DNA of 64,000 nt from Magnetospirillum sp. (GTDB lineage: Bacteria > Pseudomonadota > Alphaproteobacteria > Rhodospirillales > Magnetospirillaceae). The DNA lies in the NCBI GenBank assembly GCA_024707145.1, contig JANQAI010000011.1:682001-746000 (forward strand), given 5' to 3'. How positions within the stretch are numbered: the first letter of the stretch is position 1; every line of letters begins with the position of its first letter. Below are positions 53,399-64,000 of this stretch, one piece after another. Position numbers and translations under genes: made by a program. A model generated the notes under the pieces. That model was given only the letters and a program-made list of their open reading frames with translations, did not search any database and had not been told where the DNA came from.

Positions 53399-54919
53399 CT
53401 ATCGCTTGGACTGGGTGTAGTTGATGGCTTCCTCGGCGGCGCGCACCAGAGCGCGGGCCTTGTTCATGCACTCCTCGTGTTCCTTGACCGGATCGGAATC
53501 GGCGACGATGCCGGCGCCGGCCTGGACGTACATGGTGCCATCCTTGATCAGGGTGGTGCGTAGCGCGATGCAGGTGTCCATGTTGCCGTTGCCGGCGAAA
53601 TAGCCGATGGCCCCGGCGTAGAAGCTGCGCCGTTCGGGCTCCAGTTCGTCGATGATCTCCATGGCGCGGATCTTGGGGGCGCCCGAGGTGGTGCCGGCGG
53701 GGAAGCCGGCCATCAGGGCGTCCATGGCGTCGCAATCCTTGCGGATGCGGCCCTCGACGTTGGAGACGATGTGCATGACGTGCGAGTAGTACTCGACCAT
53801 CATCTTCTTGGTGACCTTGACCGAGCCGATCTCGGCCACCCGGCCCACGTCGTTGCGGCCCAGGTCCAGCAGCATCAGGTGCTCGGCCAGTTCCTTGGGG
53901 TCGGCCAGCAGGTCGGCGGCCAACTCGTCGTCCTCGGCTTGCGTCAGGCCGCGGCGGCGGGTGCCGGCGATGGGGCGGATGGTGACGGTCTCGTCGCGCA
54001 GGCGCACCAGGATTTCCGGGCTCGATCCCACCAGTTGGAAGCCGCCGAAGTTCAGGAAGAACAGGAATGGGCTGGGGTTCATGCGCCGCAGCGCGCGATA
54101 CAGCGAGAAGGGCGGCAGCTTGAACGGCACCGCCAGGCGCTGCGACAGCACCACCTGGAAGATGTCGCCGGCGGCGATGTATTCCTTGGCCTTCAGGACC
54201 TTGTCGCAATAGTCCCGCGGGCTCATGGACGGCACCGGCGTGGGCGCGTGGGAGGCGCGGTCGATGAAGTCGCCGGCATGGGGCAGGGGGCGCTCCAGCG
54301 CCTCGACCACATGCTCCAGCCGCTCGTGCGCCAAGTCGTAGGCGGCGCGTGCATCGATGCCGGGGCGCGGCCACACCGGCACCACGGCGGTGAGCGTGCC
54401 GTTGACGTTGTCGAACATGGCCATGACGGTGGGACGCATGAAAATGCCGTCCGGCACGCCGATCACATCCGGGTTGTTGTCGGGCAGGCGCTCCGCCAGC
54501 CGCACCATGTCGTAGCTCATGTAGCCGATCAGGCCGGCGGACATGGGTGGCAGGTGGGGCGGGATCTCGATGCGGCTTTCCTCCACCAGCGCCCGCAACG
54601 AGGCCAGCGCGCCCTTATCGGCTGCCACCGGGCAGGGCTCGAACTCGTCGGGGCGGGTGCGGGCGTCGCGATTGATCCAGGCCTGGTCGCCCTGGCACTT
54701 CCAGATCAGGTCGGGCTTCATGCCCAGGACGGAATAACGCCCGCGCACGGCGCCGCCCTCCACCGATTCCAGCAGGAAGGTGTGGGACTGCCCGTTGGCC
54801 AGCTTCATGAAGGCCGAAACCGGGGTTTCCAGGTCGGCCACCAGGATGCGCCACACCACCTGCGGCCGCCCTGCCTCGTAAGTGGCGCGGAAGGCTTCGA
54901 ATTCGAGCGCGGAGGTCAT
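53399..54919 (-). CDS. trpE: Anthranilate synthase component I
   Basis: This 506-residue enzyme converts chorismate to anthranilate, the first step of tryptophan synthesis. The N-terminal regulatory part has FLLESVEGGAVRGRYSVLG with the tryptophan-binding LLES motif. The C-terminal chorismate-binding part has LFFLNFGGFQLVGSSPEILVR, RPIAGTRRRG, HLMLLDLGRNDVGRVA and AGFPAGTTSGAPKIRAMEII. It lies directly after ppiD (4 bp). The glutaminase gene trpG does not follow in this window: a terminator and the convergent fbp come next. Confidence 0.96.
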   Translation of the reverse strand: MTSALEFEAFRATYEAGRPQVVWRILVADLETPVSAFMKLANGQSHTFLLESVEGGAVRGRYSVLGMKPDLIWKCQGDQAWINRDARTRPDEFEPCPVAADKGALASLRALVEESRIEIPPHLPPMSAGLIGYMSYDMVRLAERLPDNNPDVIGVPDGIFMRPTVMAMFDNVNGTLTAVVPVWPRPGIDARAAYDLAHERLEHVVEALERPLPHAGDFIDRASHAPTPVPSMSPRDYCDKVLKAKEYIAAGDIFQVVLSQRLAVPFKLPPFSLYRALRRMNPSPFLFFLNFGGFQLVGSSPEILVRLRDETVTIRPIAGTRRRGLTQAEDDELAADLLADPKELAEHLMLLDLGRNDVGRVAEIGSVKVTKKMMVEYYSHVMHIVSNVEGRIRKDCDAMDALMAGFPAGTTSGAPKIRAMEIIDELEPERRSFYAGAIGYFAGNGNMDTCIALRTTLIKDGTMYVQAGAGIVADSDPVKEHEECMNKARALVRAAEEAINYTQSKR

Positions 54920-54923
54920 GGCT

Positions 54924-56780
54924 TTATTCTTCGCGGGACAGCTGGCTGCGGTCCACCTTGACGCCGACGGCGGCGTTCAGGGCGGCGAGATATTGTTCGA
55001 TCAGGTCGTTGCCCAGGGCCTGCGACACCTGCCGGCCGGCATTGTCCACCACCTGGGGCTGCTGGGCCGGGTCGAACGGGATGACTTTGGCCAGACGGCC
55101 GATCACCCAGCCGCCTTGGATGGCGGTGGAGGCGACGGCGCCGGGCTGGCCCTTGAACATCTCGGCCACCAGGGCCGGCGGCAGGGTCGGGTCGTCGGCA
55201 CCCTCGCGGGCGAAGGGCTGGCTGGTCTGGGCCTTGCCGCCCACGGCCTGGGCCAGGCTCGGCCGCCGGCTTGCCGGCCTTCAGCTGCTCGGCCGCCTTT
55301 TCGGCGCGCTCCTTGCCCATGTCGTGGCGGCGCTCCGCCTGCCAGGCGGCCAGCACGTCGGCCTTGATGTCCAGCAGCGGGCGCGGCTGCGGCGGGGTGA
55401 CCGAGATCCACGCGCACGATGAAATAGCCGTCGCCATCCGCCTCGGTCAGCTGGCTTTCGGTGCCCTGCTCGGTGTGGAAGGCGACGTCCAGGAAGGTGT
55501 CGCTCTTGGGCAGGCTCGACCACCGGCTTGCCGGTGGGCGCCTTGCCGCGGGCATCCATGGCCGGAACCTTGGCCATGCGCAGCGAGAAGCGGGCGGCAG
55601 TTTCTTCCAGGCTGGTGCCGGCGCCCAGGGCGTCCTCGATCTGGGTGTTCAGCTCGCTCAGGCGCTCGTTGGCCTTCTCGTTGCGCAGGTCCGTTTCCAC
55701 CTGCTTGCGGATTTCCGCTTGGGGGAGGACACGGGTCTGGGCCACGTGCCAGCCCAGCGGGCTCTGCACCGGGGCGATGGTGGCGTTGGGGGCGGCGGCG
55801 AACACGGCGTCGGCCAACTCCTCGGGCAGGTCGCTCTTTTCCACCAGGCCCAGATCCACCACCTTGGCACCCAGCTCGCGAGCCACGGCGGACAGGTCCT
55901 TGCCCGCCTTCACCAGGGCGGCGGCCTTGTCGGCGGCGGCCTTGTCGGTCAGCACGATCTGCGACACCAGGCGGCGGTTGGCGGGCTGCAGCTCCTCCAT
56001 GCGGCTCTGGAAGGCCTCGTCGATCATGGCCGGGGTGATTTCCACCTGGGCGGCCACGTCGGCCGGCTTCACCAGCAGCACGGTGAGCGCGCGGAACTCG
56101 GGCGCCATGAAGCGCTGGGCGTTGGCCTTGTAGAAATCCTCCAGCTGGGCGGCCTCGGGAGCGGCGGGCAGGGGCAGCGACTCGTCGCGGATCACCACGG
56201 TTTCGGCCACCCGGCGCTCCTCGCGATAGCGGGCCAGCGGCTCAGCCAGCACCTTGGGTGCCTGAATGCCGCCCGACAGCCCTTCGGCCAGCTGGCCGCG
56301 CACGATGTTGGCCTTCTCGCGGCGCAGGAAGTCGCGCTCGGACATGCCCGCCATGGCCAACGCCCGGCGGTACAGGTTCTTGTCGAACTCGCCCTTCTCG
56401 TTGCGGAAGCTGGGGTTGCCGGCCACGCGCGCCACCACGTTGTCGTCCGAGGCGGCCAAGCCGAGGCGGCGTCCGGCTTCCTCGACCAGGGACTGGGTCA
56501 CCAGGTTCTCGATGGTGCGGTCCATGAAGCCCAGCTTGCGGGCGTCCTCGGCGGTCAGCTTGCCGCCGAACACCGGCTGCATGCGCTCCACCTCGCGCTT
56601 GAACTCGGCTTCCACCTCGGCCGCGGCGATCTGGGCGCTGCCCACCTCGATGGCCGGTCCACGGCCGAACATGCCGCCGCGCAATCCTTCGATGCCCCAG
56701 GCAAGGAAGCTGAGCGCGAGCAGGGCGAAGAGGAGCTTGACGAACCAGCTCTTCGAGGCTTTGCGGAAGGTGTCGAGCAT
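54924..56780 (-). CDS. ppiD: Periplasmic peptidyl-prolyl isomerase PpiD/SurA-like (three frameshifts)
   Basis: This membrane-anchored folding chaperone has an N-terminal cytoplasmic stub and one transmembrane helix (FVKLLFALLALSFLAWGIEG). A SurA-N-like chaperone domain and a parvulin-like region follow (VEKSDLPEELADAVFAA, then VQSPLGWHVAQTRVLPQAE). Near the C-terminal half the frame breaks three times: at about 55514 and 55258 (both CGAGCTG read as CGAGCCTG) and at about 55410 (one extra base in GTGGATCTCGG). Removing three bases gives one 617-residue protein ending RSQLSREE. The sense frame is otherwise clean, so sequence error is the simplest reading. It lies between tpiA (divergent) and trpE. 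Confidence 0.88.
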
Positions 56781-56991
56781 GTTGTCCGGCTGATGGTGTG
56801 GAAAGGCGCCCCGGCGCAACGCCCCGGTCGGCGAAAAGTGGGGGCATAATAAGGAGGGGTCTTGCCCCCCGCAACAGGGAATCCGCCATTTCCCGAGCGG
56901 TCCGAGCCGGGCGGCGGCGGTTTGTGCAAGACGGGCGCGCCAGGCGGTGCTATATGCGCCCCTTGTCATATCGCAATCGGGAGGAATGAGA

Positions 56992-57751
<760 letters not shown>

Positions 57752-57830
57752 ACGCAAGGTCTTGGGGGTGGGCTGGAACTTTGCACTAGCCTTCCGGACC
57801 GCGCGGGTCTAAAAAACGCCTCGAACACTT

Positions 57831-59947
<2,117 letters not shown>

Positions 59948-59955
59948 GGACAGGC

Positions 59956-60810
59956 ATGACGAAGCACGTCTCGGTCGGCCCCAGCAGCGCACCCCAGGTT
60001 ATTTTCGGCAATGACCTGCCGCTGGTGCTGATCGCCGGCCCCTGCCAGATGGAAAGCCGGGCCCACGCGCTGGAATGCGCCACCGCGCTCAAGGAGATGG
60101 CGGCCAAGGCCGGCATCGGCCTGGTGTACAAATCCTCGTTCGACAAAGCGAACCGCACGTCCCTGTCGGGCAGGCGCGGCATCGGGCTCGATGCCGCGCT
60201 TTCCGTATTCGCGGAGATCCGCGACGGCCTGGGCCTGCCGGTGCTGACCGACATCCACACCGAAGAGCAGTGCGCCCCCGTCGCCAAGGTGGTGGACGTG
60301 CTGCAGATCCCGGCCTTCCTGTGCCGCCAGACCGACCTGCTGGTCGCCGCCGGCCGCACCGGCGCGGTGATCAACGTGAAAAAGGGCCAGTTCCTGGCGC
60401 CCAACCAGATGGCGAACGTCGCCGCCAAGGTGGAGAGCACCGGCAATTCGCGCATCCTGCTGACCGAGCGCGGGGCCAGCTTCGGCTACGGCGACCTGGT
60501 GGCCGACATGCGCGCCCTGCCCATCATGGCGCGCACCGGCTATCCGGTGGTCATGGACGCCACCCATGCGGTGCAGAGCCCGGGCGGGCAGGGGCAGAGT
60601 TCGGGCGGCGACCGCCGTTTCGCTCCGGTGCTGGCCCGCGCGGCGGTGTCCGTCGGCATTGCCGGCGTTTTCGTCGAGACCCATCCCGATCCCGATCATG
60701 CGCCCTCCGATGGGCCAAACATGATCCGGCTGGCCGACATGCCCGACCTGATCGCCACGCTTCAGGCGTTCGACCGGGTGGCCAAGGCCCATCCTGTGAC
60801 CATTGATTGA
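59956..60810 (+). CDS. kdsA: 3-deoxy-D-manno-octulosonate 8-phosphate synthase
   Basis: This 284-residue aldolase condenses PEP with arabinose-5-phosphate to make KDO-8-phosphate for lipopolysaccharide. Characteristic segments are LIAGPCQMESRAHALE, YKSSFDKANRTS, TDIHTEEQC, VINVKKGQFLAP and VMDATHAVQSPGGQG. In the ordered run pyrG-kdsA-eno all genes are on the plus strand and closely spaced. Confidence 0.97.
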   Translation: MTKHVSVGPSSAPQVIFGNDLPLVLIAGPCQMESRAHALECATALKEMAAKAGIGLVYKSSFDKANRTSLSGRRGIGLDAALSVFAEIRDGLGLPVLTDIHTEEQCAPVAKVVDVLQIPAFLCRQTDLLVAAGRTGAVINVKKGQFLAPNQMANVAAKVESTGNSRILLTERGASFGYGDLVADMRALPIMARTGYPVVMDATHAVQSPGGQGQSSGGDRRFAPVLARAAVSVGIAGVFVETHPDPDHAPSDGPNMIRLADMPDLIATLQAFDRVAKAHPVTID

Positions 60811-62118
<1,308 letters not shown>

Positions 62119-62142
62119 GCTGCTGCAGCCAGCCAATGGAAG

Positions 62143-62168
62143 CGGCCGGGGGAACCCCGGCCGTTTTC
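62143..62168 (+). terminator. Rho-independent terminator after eno
   Basis: CGGCCGGGG / CCCCGGCCG with a short loop, followed by TTTTCG, 25 bp after the eno stop. Confidence 0.88.
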
Positions 62169-62270
62169 GTTTGTGTGACGAATTGCCACAACTCGTGATT
62201 GCTGATTGACTCAACGTATGCGTGCGAGTCAATGATCGTCCGTCAACGACAATCACGGGAGTGCAACACC

Positions 62271-62687
62271 ATGTCCAACGTTACTTCACCGCTGCTGGAC
62301 CACAATGCCACCGATGTGGCGAGCAGTGCTGTCCTGGGTAACGGCGCCCAGTTCTGGGCCTATGTGTCGCCCCAGAACAATACCGCCAAGGTGGTCACCA
62401 AATGGTCGGTCACCCTGCAGCAGCTGAACGGTAATTGGAGCGGCACCATCACCTCGGACAATCCCACCCAGCAACTGCAGACGCCGGGCCTGTCGGGCAT
62501 CTTCAAGGTCACCGTGGTCGCCAGCGGCCCCGGCTTCGGCCCGGTGACCCTGGCGCCCCAGCCGGGGTCCCAGGCGGATGTCGGCTGCAACAGCAACTGT
62601 GCCGCCATGGTGGGCATCGTCGCCACGCCCGATGGCAAGGGTGCCCAGTACTGGACGGTGTGGGACGCGTTCTGCAAGAGGGCCTGA
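62271..62687 (+). CDS. Small hypothetical protein of unknown function
   Basis: A 138-residue protein, not recognised. It has no signal peptide or membrane segment. Hydrophobic-polar alternation (AQFWAYVSPQNN, TAKVVTKWSVTLQQL, GIFKVTVVASGPGF, GAQYWTVWDAF) suggests a beta-sandwich. Three cysteines cluster in VGCNSNCAAM and CKRA near the C-terminus. A GGGAG ribosome site supports the ATG at 62271, and the codon usage is GC-rich like the chromosome. It stands alone between eno and ftsB, separated from eno by a terminator. Confidence 0.65.
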   Translation: MSNVTSPLLDHNATDVASSAVLGNGAQFWAYVSPQNNTAKVVTKWSVTLQQLNGNWSGTITSDNPTQQLQTPGLSGIFKVTVVASGPGFGPVTLAPQPGSQADVGCNSNCAAMVGIVATPDGKGAQYWTVWDAFCKRA

Positions 62688-63012
62688 TACGCCTGGAGCC
62701 GGCATGGCTGGGGCTGCGCGCTCCGGCCATGCCGATCTTTTGACACCATATATTGTGCGTCAGTGCTTTCTGAGGCCCAACTAAGTGTTTACATGGCTGC
62801 TGGATGTTGTACGGGCGCAGGCCCAAGCAAAGTCGTTCGCATTTTATTCATATGCCAATGTGCGCCGTTCTTGTGCCGGTCGTCGAAAACACTGGATTTG
62901 CGGGCGGAACTGAGTCATTTCTGCCACACCCTGCGGGGAACCCGTCGACAAAATGAATCCACCGATTCATGACTTGTTGACGTCATGACTCACGCGTGAT
63001 TCCATCCTTTTC
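62688..63012. other. Gene-free region upstream of ftsB
   Basis: These 325 bp hold no convincing gene. GC content drops relative to the surroundings. Near the right end is an inverted repeat TCATGAC-N8-GTCATGA (62967-62988), which includes TTGTTGACGTCATGA and lies 25 bp before the ftsB start; it may be part of that gene's promoter. Nothing else is recognised. Confidence 0.45.
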
Positions 63013-63322
63013 ATGCTTCAGGAACTCAGCCGCCGCCTTCGCCATCTCATGGGCCCCCTGATCGGGGTCGGTGCCGTGGCGTATTTCGCCCTACCATACG
63101 GTGGAAGGCGACCGGGGTGTGCTGGCCTGGATCCGCATGAAGAACGAGATCCTCGAGGCCGAGTTGCAACTGGCCAAGGTCACCACCGAGCGCCAGGCCC
63201 TGGAGCACCGGGTGCTGCTGCTGCGCCCCGACCACCTGGATCGCGACATGCTGGAAGAGCGCGCCCGCGTCATGCTCAACATGGGGCGCGACGACGAGGT
63301 GGTGGTGTTCGACCACCACTGA
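63013..63322 (+). CDS. ftsB: Septum formation initiator family protein FtsB (frameshifted)
   Basis: This is a small bitopic cell-division protein. The membrane helix is in GPLIGVGAVAYFAYHTVEGDR. A coiled coil follows (KNEILEAELQLAKVTTERQALEHRVLLLRPD), then the DLLEERARVMLNM-like segment DMLEERARVMLNMGR typical of alphaproteobacterial members encoded after eno. The frame breaks near 63089, where TTCGCCCTACC has one base more than expected for F-A-Y-H. With the extra C removed the protein is 102 residues. The TGA is followed at once by the stop of the gene on the opposite strand. Confidence 0.85.
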
Positions 63323-64000
63323 TCAAATCGGCATATCGCTTTCCTCGCTGACTACCCAGTTAGCGCGGACGCTTTGTATGCCTGAGGCGTCCCTGTTTAT
63401 GAATAGATTGGCATGGAGCATCTTGTGCGCCCGTCGAACGGGGAGGCTTTCTGGGTGGCCATAGGTGGCTTCATATTCGATGCTTCCAGACACGCGATCG
63501 GGGAAGGCCCTAAAAGCTTCATTGGAAAATCCCGCGGACGGGAAGATCGTTATCGATGAAGAACGTGGAATCGTCATTTTACATGTTTCGCTCTCGCAGA
63601 ATCGGTCGGCAATCTTTACAATAAATTTATCTACTTGAACGGCCATCGGACCGTCACTTACGTTTCTAAATACTAGACGAAACTCAAGTGTCTTTAGTTC
63701 GTTGCCGCTATCGTAAGATGGAATGACCCCTTCTAATGCCAAGCCGAAACTGTATTCGAACTGCATCTGAGCGCGATTGGGCCGTTCCTTCCGTCGCAGC
63801 CAAATGAGTCCGTTAAGGCTCCAGACTCCAAGACAAAAGACGACAAGGATGGCTAAGCCAAGTGGCAGGTGGCCCCATTGTGCGGACCATGTCCAATACA
63901 TGGTCGCCCGCGCCCAAGCAGTCGCACTCAGTGTGAGTACGATGCTCGCCAATGGGATCCAGTAGGCTGATATGATCTCGGCAAGCCAGGATAATAGCCG
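63323..64000 (-). CDS. Hypothetical membrane protein, 5' end outside window
   Basis: The frame is open to the window edge, so the true start lies beyond 64000. Two hydrophobic segments (YWIPLASIVLTLSATAWA, then LPLGLAILVVFCLGVWSLNGLIWL) are followed by a soluble C-terminal domain of about 150 residues with RLVFRNVSDGPMAVQVDKFIV and SSSITIFPSAGFSNEAF. No family is recognised. Its base composition (near 48% GC) and codon use are clearly unlike the 67% GC neighbours, suggesting recent acquisition. Its stop codon directly abuts the ftsB stop. Confidence 0.65.
   Translation of the reverse strand, partial: RLLSWLAEIISAYWIPLASIVLTLSATAWARATMYWTWSAQWGHLPLGLAILVVFCLGVWSLNGLIWLRRKERPNRAQMQFEYSFGLALEGVIPSYDSGNELKTLEFRLVFRNVSDGPMAVQVDKFIVKIADRFCESETCKMTIPRSSSITIFPSAGFSNEAFRAFPDRVSGSIEYEATYGHPESLPVRRAHKMLHANLFINRDASGIQSVRANWVVSEESDMPI

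Noticed and set aside
62763..62972. A 69-codon frame between the small unknown gene and ftsB
   Set aside because: No ribosome site, no resemblance to a known protein, odd composition.

Overview
The window is about 67% GC with dense, mostly contiguous coding. Its gene content fits a free-living alphaproteobacterium of the Magnetospirillum/Rhodospirillaceae type. This is inferred from lactate and acetate use, propionate/branched-chain CoA chemistry, many c-type cytochromes and chemoreceptors, and the housekeeping order tpiA-secG-pyrG-kdsA-eno-ftsB. No tRNA, rRNA, CRISPR array, transposase or magnetosome gene was found.

Layout. 1-12.3 kb is a lactate/pyruvate block: a chemoreceptor fragment, lutCBA, an FCD-only regulator, the permease lctP, a double-PAS chemoreceptor, a full FCD-type GntR regulator and pyruvate carboxylase. 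12.5-17.1 kb is a thiosulfate/tetrathionate block: a TsdA-like dihaem cytochrome, a trihaem cytochrome and a TtrSR-type two-component system. 17.2-23.7 kb holds an RND efflux pair, a periplasmic beta-propeller protein and a haemolysin-III protein. 23.8-41 kb is acyl-CoA and acetate metabolism: acyl-CoA synthetase, fused mutase IcmF, acyl-CoA dehydrogenase/thiolase/SDR, AraC regulator, thioesterase, nitroreductase, a second acyl-CoA dehydrogenase, DUF485-ActP and ETF-ubiquinone oxidoreductase. 41-43.6 kb encodes a sulfate transporter (sbp-cysT-cysW, no cysA). 44-52 kb is mixed: coiled-coil protein, HExxH protein, glyoxalase-like protein, rimO, a YeeE/YedE sulfur-transport pair, mobA, DUF892 and SDR stress-type genes and an orphan hybE. 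52-63.3 kb is housekeeping: fbp, trpE, ppiD, tpiA, secG, pyrG, kdsA, eno and ftsB. The last 680 bases are clearly AT-richer and hold a partial membrane-protein gene of different composition.

How the genes fit together. Lactate enters through LctP and is oxidised to pyruvate by LutABC, and pyruvate carboxylase replenishes oxaloacetate. FCD regulators and TGGTAAA-type sites lie at all three loci. Acyl-CoA dehydrogenases pass electrons through ETF to the ETF-QO encoded nearby. Sulfur appears three times: sulfate import, YeeE/YedE import and thiosulfate/tetrathionate redox.

Two features cut across the map. First, seven one-base insertions that break six conserved genes (mcp, lutC, trihaem cytochrome, acyl-CoA dehydrogenase, ppiD twice, tpiA) all turn CGAGCTG into CGAGCCTG. 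This looks like a motif-specific sequence error rather than biology. Five further single-base indels lie elsewhere. Second, a family of roughly 170-180 bp intergenic elements bounded by CTAGAGTTTGTC-like inverted ends (two full and two degraded copies) looks like a MITE. Coordinates of starts and stops that I counted by hand may be off by one base.
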